The translations under genes and the position numbers were made by a program. Under the pieces are notes generated by a model. That model was not told where the DNA came from and ran no database searches. It saw only the letters and a list, made by a program, of their open reading frames with translations. A DNA stretch of 64,000 nucleotides, taken from Leptothrix discophora (GTDB lineage: Bacteria; Pseudomonadota; Gammaproteobacteria; Burkholderiales; Burkholderiaceae_C). This document shows positions 35,779-43,966 of this stretch, one piece after another. The stretch is taken from positions 1 through 64,000 of the forward strand of contig NZ_JAUZEE010000011.1 of NCBI RefSeq assembly GCF_030705305.1, in the 5' to 3' direction. Every line of letters begins with the position of its first letter. The stretch's first letter is position 1.

Positions 35779-36801
35779 ATGGAACTGCTCCAGACCTTCC
35801 TTCAGACCGACCTGCTCGGCAAGCCCGCGTGGCTTTGGCTCGTGTTCATCGGCATCGTCGCCGCCCTGCTGGCCTTCGACCTGGGCGTGCTGCACAAGGA
35901 CGACGAGCACGAGATCGGCGTGCGAGAGAGCCTGCTGCTGTCGGCCGGCTACATCAGCGTGGCGCTGCTCTTCGGTGCCGGCGTCTGGTGGCTGCTGGGC
36001 GCGCAGAGCGGCATCGAGTACCTGACCGGCTTCATGATCGAGAAGTCGCTGTCGATGGACAACGTGTTCGTCATCGCGCTGATCTTCGGCTTCTTCGCCA
36101 TCCCGCGGGCCTACCAGCACCGCGTGCTGTTCTGGGGCATCCTGGGCGTGATCGTGCTGCGCGCGATCATGATCGGCCTGGGTGCCACGCTGGTGCGCGA
36201 GTTCAGCTGGATCCTCTACGTCTTCGGCGCCTTCCTGGTCGTCACCGGCATCAAGATGTGGTGGATGGCCGACCACCAGCCCGACATCGCCGGCAACCCG
36301 CTGGTGCGCTTCCTGCGCCGCCACCTGCGTGTCACCGATGGCCTGCGCGGCAAGGCCTTCGTGGTCACCGAGCCGGACCCGGCCAGCGGCCGCCCGGTGC
36401 GCTGGGCCACCCCCTTGCTGCTGGCGCTGATCGTGATCGAGTTCGTCGACCTGGTCTTCGCGGTCGACTCGGTGCCGGCGATCTTCGCCATCACGACCGA
36501 CCCCTTCATCGTCTACACCAGCAACATCTTCGCCATCCTGGGCCTGCGCGCGCTGTACTTCGCGCTGGCCGCGATGATCCACCGCTTCACCTACCTGAAG
36601 TACGCGCTCGCCCTGGTGCTGGTCTTCATCGGCTCGAAGATCTTCCTGGTCGGCTTCATTGGCAAGATCCCCGCGCCGATCTCGCTGGGCGTGACCTTCG
36701 GCCTGATCGCCGGCGGCGTGCTGGTGTCGCTGTGGAAGACGCGGGGCCAGCCGCAGGCGCCCGCGCAGGCGGCCTCCCACCCGGCCCTGCCGCAGAGCTG
36801 A
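35779..36801 (+). CDS. TerC/Alx-family integral membrane protein
   Basis: A 340-residue membrane protein with about nine membrane segments. Conserved acidic intramembrane motifs are LAFDLGVLHK, EKSLSMDNVFVIALIF and the later VDLVFAVDSVPAIFAIT, the TerC hallmark pair of DN/DS motifs. Relatives include E. coli Alx and other putative manganese exporters. I chose the ATG at 35779 (MELLQTFLQT), since the longer frame upstream has no similarity. The long 5' gap was checked for a yybP-ykoY manganese riboswitch, which I cannot recognise. Divergent from the TerB-like gene. Confidence 0.92.
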   Translation: MELLQTFLQTDLLGKPAWLWLVFIGIVAALLAFDLGVLHKDDEHEIGVRESLLLSAGYISVALLFGAGVWWLLGAQSGIEYLTGFMIEKSLSMDNVFVIALIFGFFAIPRAYQHRVLFWGILGVIVLRAIMIGLGATLVREFSWILYVFGAFLVVTGIKMWWMADHQPDIAGNPLVRFLRRHLRVTDGLRGKAFVVTEPDPASGRPVRWATPLLLALIVIEFVDLVFAVDSVPAIFAITTDPFIVYTSNIFAILGLRALYFALAAMIHRFTYLKYALALVLVFIGSKIFLVGFIGKIPAPISLGVTFGLIAGGVLVSLWKTRGQPQAPAQAASHPALPQS

Positions 36802-36841
36802 TCCGCGCCCAGACTGGCCGGGCCGGGCTAGAGTGGCGCCC

Positions 36842-37567
36842 ATGTGCAACCTCTACCAGATGGTCCCGAAGGAGGACATCGAGCGCCACTTCCGGGCCCT
36901 GGTCGGCGACGGCTACCGGGCCGGCGTGGTCGGGCCCTACGGCCAGGGTGCCTACCTGACGGTGCGCGACGGCAGCCTCGCGCTGACCTCGGCGCAATGG
37001 GGCCTGATCGCGCCGAAGGCGACGACCCGGCGGCCGGCCTCGCGCTCGGTGCTGACCAACAACGCGCGGGCCGAGTCGGTGGCCGAACGCTGGACCTACC
37101 GCGACGCCTGGCAACGCGGCCAGCGCTGCCTGATCCCCGCCAGCTGGTACCAGGAGCCGAACTGGGAGACGGGCAAGAACATCTGGTGGCAGCTGCGCCG
37201 GGCCGACGGCGCACCCTGGGCGCTGGCCGGGCTGTGGTCCGAATGGACCGATCCGGCCAGCGGCGAGATCGTCGCCAGCTGCACGATGCTGACCTGCAAC
37301 TGCGACGGCCACCCGCTGCTGGGCCGGCTGCACAAGCCCGACCCGGCACGGCCGCCGGACGCGCAGGACAAGCGCGCCGTGGTCTCGCTCGAACCCCATG
37401 AGTGGGACGCCTGGCTGCACGGCGGCGAGGCCGACGCCCGTGCGCTGATCCGGCCGGCGCCGACCGAGGTCTTCGATGCCACGGTGACACGGGCCACCGA
37501 CGCCGCACGGGCGGCGCCGGCACGCGGCGGCCCGGCGCCGTCCGACCCGCAGGGCTCGCTGATCTGA
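36842..37567 (+). CDS. SOS-response-associated peptidase (SRAP/HMCES/YedK)
   Basis: A 241-residue SRAP protein that makes a thiazolidine crosslink to abasic sites in single-stranded DNA. The catalytic cysteine is residue 2 (MCNLYQ after Met removal), which fixes the start at 36842 even though an ATG lies three codons upstream. Other active-site parts are LTNNARAES (Asn and Glu) and CDGHPLLGRLHK (His). The C-terminal tail after residue 215 is Ala/Pro-rich. It follows the TerC gene by 40 bp on the same strand, with no evident link. Confidence 0.92.
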   Translation: MCNLYQMVPKEDIERHFRALVGDGYRAGVVGPYGQGAYLTVRDGSLALTSAQWGLIAPKATTRRPASRSVLTNNARAESVAERWTYRDAWQRGQRCLIPASWYQEPNWETGKNIWWQLRRADGAPWALAGLWSEWTDPASGEIVASCTMLTCNCDGHPLLGRLHKPDPARPPDAQDKRAVVSLEPHEWDAWLHGGEADARALIRPAPTEVFDATVTRATDAARAAPARGGPAPSDPQGSLI

Positions 37568-37754
37568 GGCGAGACCTGAGCTGAAGCGAGACCAGAGGCG
37601 GGGCCTGGGACGGGGCTGTGTCCAGGCCATCGGCCCTGGGAACAGGCCTGGCGCGGCCTGTCGGAGGTGCTGGCGCGCGAGGTCGGGTTCTGACCGGTCG
37701 CGGCCCGGCGGCGCGGCGCTTATCGTCGCGGACCCCGCCGATCCGCCGACCGAC

Positions 37755-38486
37755 ATGCCGCCGTCCCACATGCCGATGCCCCCGCACGATCCTTCGCTCG
37801 ATCCTTCGCTCGATCCTGAATCCGGCCCGCCGACCGCACCGCGCCGGCATGCCGGCGAGCTGTTCGAGCACGCCCAGACGCTGATCTCGACACGCCGCAA
37901 CACCTCGCCCAAGCGCCTGCACGAGCCCGGTCCGGACGCCGCGCAGCTGCACGCCCTGCTGGCGCTGGCCGCCGATGCACCCGATCACGCCGAGCTGACG
38001 CCGTGGCGCTTCGTGCTGGTGCCGACCGCGCAGCGTCATCGCCTGGCCGAGGCCTTCGCGCAGGCGCTGCTGGCGCGCGATCCGCAGGCCGGGCCGGTCG
38101 CGCTGGCCGATGCCCGCGACAAGGCCCACCGGGCGCCGCTGCTGTTGCTGGCGATTGCCCGGCTGGGGCCGATCACGCGCGACGGCGTGCTGCGCGACAT
38201 CCCCGCCGCCGAGCGGCTGGTGTCGCTCGGGGCGGCGATCCAGAACCTGCTGCTGGGCGCCCACGCGATGGGCTATGCCAGCGGCCTGACCAGCGGCCAG
38301 GCGATGGACTCGGCGCCGCTGCGCGCGCTGTTCGCGCTGGCCGAGGGCGAACAGGCGGTCTGCTGCATCAACCTCGGCACCGCGCGGCAGTCGCGCCCGC
38401 GCGCCCGGCCGCGTCCGCTGCCGGACGAATTCGCCGCCGTGCTGCCCGAGCAGGGCGCGCCGCAGCCCTGGCTCAGGCCGACATGA
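37755..38486 (+). CDS. Nitroreductase-family flavoprotein (YdjA-like)
   Basis: A 243-residue FMN-dependent nitroreductase-fold protein. FMN-binding motifs are TRRNTSPKRL near residue 48, ADAPDHAELTPWRF and the late SLGAAIQNLLLGAHAMGYAS helix. The first ~30 residues are Pro/Asp-rich and include a duplicated 12-bp unit that gives DPSLDPSLDPE. The true start may therefore be later, but no alternative ATG precedes the conserved part. Substrate is unknown. The 3' end overlaps the convergent diguanylate cyclase gene by 14 bp. Confidence 0.85.
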   Translation: MPPSHMPMPPHDPSLDPSLDPESGPPTAPRRHAGELFEHAQTLISTRRNTSPKRLHEPGPDAAQLHALLALAADAPDHAELTPWRFVLVPTAQRHRLAEAFAQALLARDPQAGPVALADARDKAHRAPLLLLAIARLGPITRDGVLRDIPAAERLVSLGAAIQNLLLGAHAMGYASGLTSGQAMDSAPLRALFALAEGEQAVCCINLGTARQSRPRARPRPLPDEFAAVLPEQGAPQPWLRPT

Positions 38487-40116
38487 CCACGCGCGACTTG
38501 CCCTGCCGCTTGGCGTCGTAGAGCGCCCGGTCGGCCCGCAGCGCCAGCTCGGCGGCATCGACCCCCTGGCCGGCCTCGGCGACGGCCACGCCGATGCTGG
38601 CGCTGACCGGCAGCGGCACGCCGTCATAGGGCTCGGACAAGGCCTGCAGCAGCCGCTGCGCGGTGATGCGGGCCTGCTCGGCGCTGGCCGGCGCGAGCAG
38701 CACCATGAACTCGTCGCCGCCCAGCCGGGCCGCCACGTCGCTCGCCCGCAGGGCGTGGGTGATGCGCCCGGCGACGGCCTGCAGCAGCCGGTCGCCGGCC
38801 GGGTGGCCGTGCTGGTCGTTGACCGCCTTGAAGCCGTCCAGGTCCAGCGCCAGCACCGCCAGCGTGCCGCCGCTGCGGGCCATGTCGGCGATGTGGTGGC
38901 GCAGCATCTCGTCGAACAGCAGCCGGTTGCTCAGGCCGGTCAGCGGGTCGTGGTGGGCCAGGTGGCGGGCGTTGTCGAGGATGCGCGCGGCCTGCAGGAT
39001 GGCCGCGCCGACCGCGTCGGCCTCGACCAGCTGCAGCGGCGGCAGCCGCACCGGCTGGCCGCGCCCGAGCGCCAGCGCGGCATCGTTCAGGCCGCGCACC
39101 GCCTGCGTCACCCGGCCGGCCAGCCGCAAGGCCACCCACAGGCCCAGCAGCAGCGCGACCAGCAGGCCGGCGCAGGTCCAGCCGATCAGCTGGACCAGCT
39201 GCGCTTCGAGCACCGAGCGCGGCGCGCCGACCGCGACCGACCAGTCCGAGACCCGCGAGCGCGCGATGCTGCTGACCACCGGGATGCCTTCCTTGCTGAT
39301 CGTCTCGACCGTGCGCGGCCCGCCGCTGCGGATCTGCGCCAGCACCGCCGGCACCGCCTTCTGGCCGACGAAGCGATCGGCCTCGCGGCTGCGCGCGACC
39401 AGCGTGCCGCTGCCGTCCAGGATGGCGGCGACCCAGCCGTCCGGCATCGGACGGCGCTTGAGGATGTCGCCGATGCGGTCGGGCGACAGGCCGATGTTCA
39501 GGCTGTAGACCACCTCGCCGTCGCGCCGCACCGGCACGCCCGCGGCGATCACCGGCCGCTGCGTGACCGGGCCGATGAAGAGGTCCGTGACGACGACAGC
39601 GCCCTCGTCGAAGACCCGCTGCAACGCGGCGGGCGAGCCGTCGCTCGGCAGCGGCTCGCCCCAGGCCCTGAGCGTGTTCATGCGCTGGTGGCCGGCCCGG
39701 TCGGTGACCACGTAGTTGTTGACGATCTGGCTGGCCAGCGCGTCGCTGGCGCGGCGGTGGAAGGTGGCGAAGTCGTCGCGCTGCAGTTCCGGCGCGCTGG
39801 CCAGCACGCGCAGGCCGGAGGTCAGCGCCGCCAGCTCACGGTCCAGCTCGGCGGCCAGGTGATCGCTCATCAGCACCGAACTGCCGTGGATGCGCTCGCG
39901 CTCGAGCCAGTAGTTGGTCCAGATCAGCGCGGCCGACACCAGCGCCGCCGGCAGCACGCACAGCGCCACCAGGCCCAGCAGGCTCGCACGCAGCGACAGC
40001 CGGCGCGCGCGGCTGCGGACCCGCTCGTCAGGCAAGGCGAGCGCCAGCGTCGGCGCGTTCGCCAGACGGGCGGCATCGGAAGGCGCGATCAGCGGATCGA
40101 CAAGGGTGGGGTCCAC
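38473..40116 (-). CDS. Membrane-bound diguanylate cyclase (sensor-GGDEF)
   Basis: A 547-residue c-di-GMP synthase. A cytoplasmic N-terminus (1-40) leads to a membrane segment (about 44-66), a large periplasmic sensor of Cache type (about 70-310), a second membrane segment (about 313-335), a HAMP-like linker and a GGDEF domain (about 385-547). The catalytic motif is intact (RLGGDEF), and an RASD inhibitory (I) site lies five residues upstream, so feedback control by c-di-GMP is expected. The signal sensed is unknown. No phosphodiesterase domain is present. Confidence 0.93.
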   Translation of the reverse strand: MDPTLVDPLIAPSDAARLANAPTLALALPDERVRSRARRLSLRASLLGLVALCVLPAALVSAALIWTNYWLERERIHGSSVLMSDHLAAELDRELAALTSGLRVLASAPELQRDDFATFHRRASDALASQIVNNYVVTDRAGHQRMNTLRAWGEPLPSDGSPAALQRVFDEGAVVVTDLFIGPVTQRPVIAAGVPVRRDGEVVYSLNIGLSPDRIGDILKRRPMPDGWVAAILDGSGTLVARSREADRFVGQKAVPAVLAQIRSGGPRTVETISKEGIPVVSSIARSRVSDWSVAVGAPRSVLEAQLVQLIGWTCAGLLVALLLGLWVALRLAGRVTQAVRGLNDAALALGRGQPVRLPPLQLVEADAVGAAILQAARILDNARHLAHHDPLTGLSNRLLFDEMLRHHIADMARSGGTLAVLALDLDGFKAVNDQHGHPAGDRLLQAVAGRITHALRASDVAARLGGDEFMVLLAPASAEQARITAQRLLQALSEPYDGVPLPVSASIGVAVAEAGQGVDAAELALRADRALYDAKRQGKSRVVMSA

Positions 40117-40207
40117 GGCGGTACGGCGGTGCAGTGGGGAAGCCAGTCGAGTGTGTCACCAAGCCCCTGTCACAGGGAGGTCCGGCCGGCGTCGGCGTGA
40201 GCGAGTC

Positions 40208-40312
40208 CCGGAAGCGGCGCGTGTGGGCCGGTCGGCCGGTCGGTGGATCGGCCGGTCGGTCAATCGGGCGCCCGGTCAATCGGGCGCTCGGGGCGCTGCG
40301 GCCAGCTCGGCC
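40208..40312. repeat. Short imperfect direct repeats between two leftward genes
   Basis: The stretch between the diguanylate cyclase start and the Cys-rich gene has repeated CGGTCGGCCGGTCGG-like blocks and two copies of CGGTCAATCGGGCGC, then triple AGCTCGGCC that runs into the end of the Cys-rich gene. It is low-complexity slippage-prone DNA with no recognised function. Confidence 0.6.
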
Positions 40313-40515
40313 AGCTCGGCCAGACAGCCCAGGCACAGGCAGCCCGCGTACTGGCCGCGCAGCTGCGTCAGCGTGGCGGTGTCGAGCGTGATGCGGGTGC
40401 AGGCGCAGGGCCCGGCATCGGCGACGCCACAGCGGAAGGGGCCGCCGCAGCGCGGGCAGCGGTCGGGGCCGGCGGCTGGGGCCTGGCGCTGGCTTGCGGA
40501 ACTCGTCTCGATCAT
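40276..40515 (-). CDS. Small cysteine-rich protein, CWC family
   Basis: A 79-residue protein with seven cysteines arranged CPRCGGPFRCG, CACT, CLCLGC, like the cysteine-rich CWC family whose members are thought to bind a metal. The start at ATG 40515 (MIETSSASQRQ) is the last Met before the cysteines; the upstream frame is proline-rich. A repeated Ala/Glu/Leu tail (LAELAELAAAPR) is encoded by near-identical 9-bp steps. Function unknown; the gene stands between the diguanylate cyclase and a long gap without genes. Confidence 0.75.
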   Translation of the reverse strand: MIETSSASQRQAPAAGPDRCPRCGGPFRCGVADAGPCACTRITLDTATLTQLRGQYAGCLCLGCLAELAELAAAPRAPD

Positions 40516-41059
40516 GTGGCAACCCGGTTGTGGCGCGGTCCGGCGCGGCGGCGGGGGCGGTCCGGCCGGTGTCATCTGTGAGCAGGTGTAGCCCGCAGGC
40601 TCGGTTCAGATGGGTTTCAGTCCCATTTTTCCGAATCGGGAAGGCCGTTTCCAGCCCGGAATCGCCAAGGCCCGGGGGATGTAACCCGATACCCCCGCAT
40701 CATTTGCTTACTGGCCATCGCCGGCCAGCCGTCAGCATCCGCTCCGAGTCGCTGAGGGCCTGTCTGCCTCGTCGACCCAGCGCCGATCGACCGAGGTGCA
40801 GTGTGCGCCAGGTTCAGTCGATCAGCGGTGGGCGGCGAGGTTGGCAGCGTCCCGCAGCGCGACCCCGCGCGGTGCCGGTTCCGGCCTTCCAGACCGCCGA
40901 TTCTTCCCCCCTCCGCACAGTTCCCCCGCGCTTCCTCGACGCCATCCGGGCAACCGGACACGCCGGTCGACACACGGCCGACACGTCCGCATGCCAGCGC
41001 CTGGCCAGCCGCGCTAATCTCGCGGCTTCCACATCCGGCCAGAGCCAGGGAGCGTCACG
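40516..41059. other. Gene-poor stretch of 544 bp with hairpins
   Basis: No reading frame here has family similarity or sensible start sites. A hairpin with following T-run (ATGGG-TTTCAGT-CCCAT-TTTT, about 40609-40630) is a weak terminator-like element on the plus strand, and a second hairpin (CGGGGGAT paired with AT-CCCCCG, 40672-40697) is followed by an AT-rich patch. Three-base composition differs from coding neighbours. It may hold a promoter for the 41060 gene or an unrecognised small RNA; nothing more can be said. Confidence 0.4.
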
Positions 41060-41320
41060 ATGCCCACCACGCAGGTTTCGATCGTGCTGACCTTCACCCA
41101 CGAGGATCAGGCCTGGATCCGCCGCAACGACGTGCGGGTCCCGCGCTTCTGGGACGGCCACGCCACCCAGCCGCTGCGCGGCGACGTGCTGCGCATCGGC
41201 GGTCGCCAGTTCGAGGTCACCGCACGCGTCTGGGAGAACGACACCCAGGGCCCGCGGCTGCGGCTCTACCTCAGCTCCAGCCACGCCGACAGCGACACCA
41301 ACTTCCAGGGCCTGGGCTGA
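41060..41320 (+). CDS. Small hypothetical protein
   Basis: An 86-residue, mostly beta-predicted protein beginning MPTTQVSIVLTFTHEDQAW, with no signal peptide, membrane segment or cysteine. A ribosome site AGGGAG ends 6 bp before the ATG. Only 3 bp separate it from the downstream histidine kinase gene, so the two are almost certainly co-transcribed. I do not recognise the family; a central segment GDVLRIGGRQFEVTARVWEN reads like a small beta-barrel. It could be an accessory to the kinase, by position only. Confidence 0.7.
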   Translation: MPTTQVSIVLTFTHEDQAWIRRNDVRVPRFWDGHATQPLRGDVLRIGGRQFEVTARVWENDTQGPRLRLYLSSSHADSDTNFQGLG

Positions 41321-41323
41321 CGC

Positions 41324-42883
41324 ATGAACACGCGGCTGCAGCCGCCGTGGCGGCCGCTGGCAGCCGGCCTCGGCCTGGCGCTGCTGGGGTCGGCCCTGCT
41401 GCTGCTGCGTGACCATGCGACGCAGCGCGAGGCGTTCGAGGCCCAGGCCCGGATCGCCCACCGGCTGCTGAGCCAGCAGGCGGTCCAGCACGAGGCCATC
41501 CTCGGTTCGCTGGTGCTGCTGCAGGCCGGCGACGGCCCGGTGGCGACGCGGCCGGAGCAGCGCCTGTCGGCCCTGTTCGGCCAGATCGTCTCGGTCGACC
41601 GGCGCGGTCCCGGCGAGGCCTGGCCGGAGGTCACATGGGTCGAGGCCGAGGCGCGCGCCCGCCGTGACGGTCATGCCGCGCTGGTCACCCCGAGCGCCGA
41701 CGAGTTCGGCCGCGCCGGCCGCTTCCGCATCGTCCAGCCCGGTCACCCGCACAGCTATGCGCTGCAGATCGCGCTGGCGCGCATGGTGCCGCGCACCGAA
41801 TGGCCCGAGCGGGTCGGCCATGGCCCCGACGCCGCGCCGCTGCGCATGGCGCTGCAGGCCGACGGCGGGGCATCCTGGTCGCTGCCCTTGCCCCCCGGCA
41901 CCGATGCGGCGCGGCTGCCCGGCGGTGGCTGGTCCTTCGCGTTCCACAAGCGCCTGGCCACCGCCAGCCAGCCCTTCGACCTGGTCGTGCGCTGGGACAG
42001 CGGCTGGGCCGGCTGGCCCTGGGGCGGCCTGCTGGCGGTCTGGCTGCTGAGCCTGGGCGGCGTCCTGGGCCTGTGGACGCTGCGGCGCGACTGGCAGGCC
42101 CAGGCCGAGCGACAGCGTCGTGCCGAAGCCCAGCTGCGCATCGGCCAGGCCGCGCGCCTGAACGCGCTGGGCGAGCGGGCCGCCGGCATCGCCCATGAGC
42201 TGAACCAGCCACTGACCGCCGTGCTGGCCAGCACCCAGGCCGCCGACCGGCTGCTGGCCGAGGACCCGCCCGAGCTGGAGACCGCCCGCAGCGCGATGCA
42301 GCAGGCGGTCCGACAGGCCCGCCGCGCCAGCGAGGTGCTGCAGCGCCTGCGCGCGCTGGTCCAGCCCGGCGAGGAGGCGGCCGGCGCCGACGAGCCGGCC
42401 GCCGTCGCCCTGGCCCCGGCCGTGCGCCAGGCGCTGGACCTGCTGTCCACCGAGCTGGAGCGACTGGCCGTGCAGCCCGCGCTGGACCTGCCCGACACGC
42501 TGGCGCTGCAGGCCGACGCGGTCACGCTCGAACAGATCCTGCACAACCTGCTGAGCAATGCGCTGCAGGCGATGACCCAGGTGCCGGTCGCCGAACGGCG
42601 GCTCGTCATTGCCGCCCATGCGCGCGGCCCGGACGCGATCGAGCTGCGCGTGACCGACCAGGGCCTGGGCGTGCCGGAGGCTCGGCGGGCGCAGCTCTTC
42701 GAGCCCTTCTTCACCACCCGCGACGGCCGCCTGGGCCTGGGCCTGAGCCTGTGCGAGACCCTGGCCGCCAGCGCCGGCGGCAGCCTGCACTTCGAGCCGG
42801 CCGAACCGCGCGGCGCGGTCTTCGTGCTGCGCATGCCGGCCGCCGTGCAGGCGCCGGTGCGGCGTTCGACGACCCGCGGCTGA
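41324..42883 (+). CDS. Membrane sensor histidine kinase, DctB-like
   Basis: A 519-residue kinase: membrane segment about residues 12-28, periplasmic sensor about 30-225 (CHASE/Cache-like in size), second membrane segment about 228-248, then a kinase core. The H box is GIAHELNQPLTAVL (phosphorylated His), the N box is LHNLLSNALQAM, G1 is VTDQGLGVP, the F box is FEPFFTTRD, and G2 is GLGLGLSL. DctB-like kinases normally pair with an adjacent response regulator, but none lies on either side. It is in one unit with the small gene at 41060 and ends convergent with an RluA-type gene. Confidence 0.93.
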   Translation: MNTRLQPPWRPLAAGLGLALLGSALLLLRDHATQREAFEAQARIAHRLLSQQAVQHEAILGSLVLLQAGDGPVATRPEQRLSALFGQIVSVDRRGPGEAWPEVTWVEAEARARRDGHAALVTPSADEFGRAGRFRIVQPGHPHSYALQIALARMVPRTEWPERVGHGPDAAPLRMALQADGGASWSLPLPPGTDAARLPGGGWSFAFHKRLATASQPFDLVVRWDSGWAGWPWGGLLAVWLLSLGGVLGLWTLRRDWQAQAERQRRAEAQLRIGQAARLNALGERAAGIAHELNQPLTAVLASTQAADRLLAEDPPELETARSAMQQAVRQARRASEVLQRLRALVQPGEEAAGADEPAAVALAPAVRQALDLLSTELERLAVQPALDLPDTLALQADAVTLEQILHNLLSNALQAMTQVPVAERRLVIAAHARGPDAIELRVTDQGLGVPEARRAQLFEPFFTTRDGRLGLGLSLCETLAASAGGSLHFEPAEPRGAVFVLRMPAAVQAPVRRSTTRG

Positions 42884-42993
42884 TCGAGACCCGGCAGCCG
42901 ACCGTGCGGTCCCCTGCGCAGGGTTCGGTGTGGGGCCCATGGGGGCGTTGAGCCAGATCGCGGTTTGGTGCGCGTCGGCACCAGCCCTCTCGT

Positions 42994-43962
42994 TCAACCC
43001 ACCGCTGCATGGACACCGTGCCCCACCTGCCGGGGATCGGCCATGGCCAGGCGTCGCCGGCTCACGAACCGGCGGTGATCGCCGGTCAGGGGGTCGTCGA
43101 AGGCCAGCTCGCGGGCCAGCAGTTGCAGCGGGTGGCGGTAGTCGGGCGTCGGCTCCACCGCCTGCAGGACCGGGTAGATGCGGTCGCCGACGATCGGGAT
43201 GCCGAGGGCACTGAGTTGGGCGCGCAGCTGGTGCTTGCGGCCGGTCAGGGGAAAGAGGCGGTAGCGTGCCAGGCCGGACGCGCCGAGGACCTCGGCCAGC
43301 TCGATGCGGGTCTGCGCGTTGGGCTCGCCGGGCACCTCGTGCATCTGCATGAAGGCATCGCCCTCGCGCTCGGCCAGGCGGCTGGCGTGCAGGCGGGGCA
43401 GGGCGAGGTCGGGTCGCCATGGGGCGATCGCCTCGTAGACCTTCTCCACCGCGCGCTCGCGCAGCAGGCGCTGGTAGACGTCGCGCTCGTCGGGGCGCAC
43501 GGTGAAGACGACCACCCCGGCGGTCTCGCGGTCGAGCCGGTGCATGGGCGCGAGCGTGGCGATGCCGAGCTGGCGCTTCAGGCGCACGAGCAGCGTCTCG
43601 CGCAGGTGACGGCCCTTGGGCGTCATGGGCAGGAAGTGCGGCTTGTCGGCCACCACGAGGTGATCGTCGACATGCAGCAGCTCGGCCTCGAAGGGCACGA
43701 CCGGCTCGGGCTCGGCCAGCGCGCGCCAGTACCAGAGGACGCGGTGGTCGCCGCACGGTTCATCGGCCCGCACGGCGCGGCCGTCGGCGGCCAGCACGTC
43801 GCCGGCCTCGATGCGGGCGAGCCAGCCGGCCGCATCGAGTGCGGGCAGGCGCTGCGGCAGGAAGTCGATCAGCGTGGCCCACGGCCCGGCCGCCAGCGCC
43901 ACGCGGCTCGCACCCACGCCGTCGCGGTCGGGCGGCGTCCAGGCAGGACGAGGGCGGCTCAT
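42994..43962 (-). CDS. RluA-family pseudouridine synthase
   Basis: A 322-residue pseudouridine synthase. The catalytic Asp is in MHRLDRETAGVVVF, with earlier LLHVDDHLVVADKPH and later LFPLTGRKHQLRAQLSALG. The N-terminal 90 residues lack a clear S4 domain. RluA-type enzymes modify uridines in 23S rRNA or tRNA; which one cannot be told. The gene is upstream-adjacent (4 bp) to trhO's stop on the same strand, so the minus-strand order rlmI, trhO, pseudouridine synthase forms an RNA-modification run. Confidence 0.92.
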   Translation of the reverse strand: MSRPRPAWTPPDRDGVGASRVALAAGPWATLIDFLPQRLPALDAAGWLARIEAGDVLAADGRAVRADEPCGDHRVLWYWRALAEPEPVVPFEAELLHVDDHLVVADKPHFLPMTPKGRHLRETLLVRLKRQLGIATLAPMHRLDRETAGVVVFTVRPDERDVYQRLLRERAVEKVYEAIAPWRPDLALPRLHASRLAEREGDAFMQMHEVPGEPNAQTRIELAEVLGASGLARYRLFPLTGRKHQLRAQLSALGIPIVGDRIYPVLQAVEPTPDYRHPLQLLARELAFDDPLTGDHRRFVSRRRLAMADPRQVGHGVHAAVG

Positions 43963-43966
43963 CGGG

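Noticed and set aside
37801-37835. Duplicated 12-bp unit as a regulatory repeat
   Set aside because: The repeat is inside the coding sequence of the nitroreductase N-terminus and only lengthens a DPSL tail.
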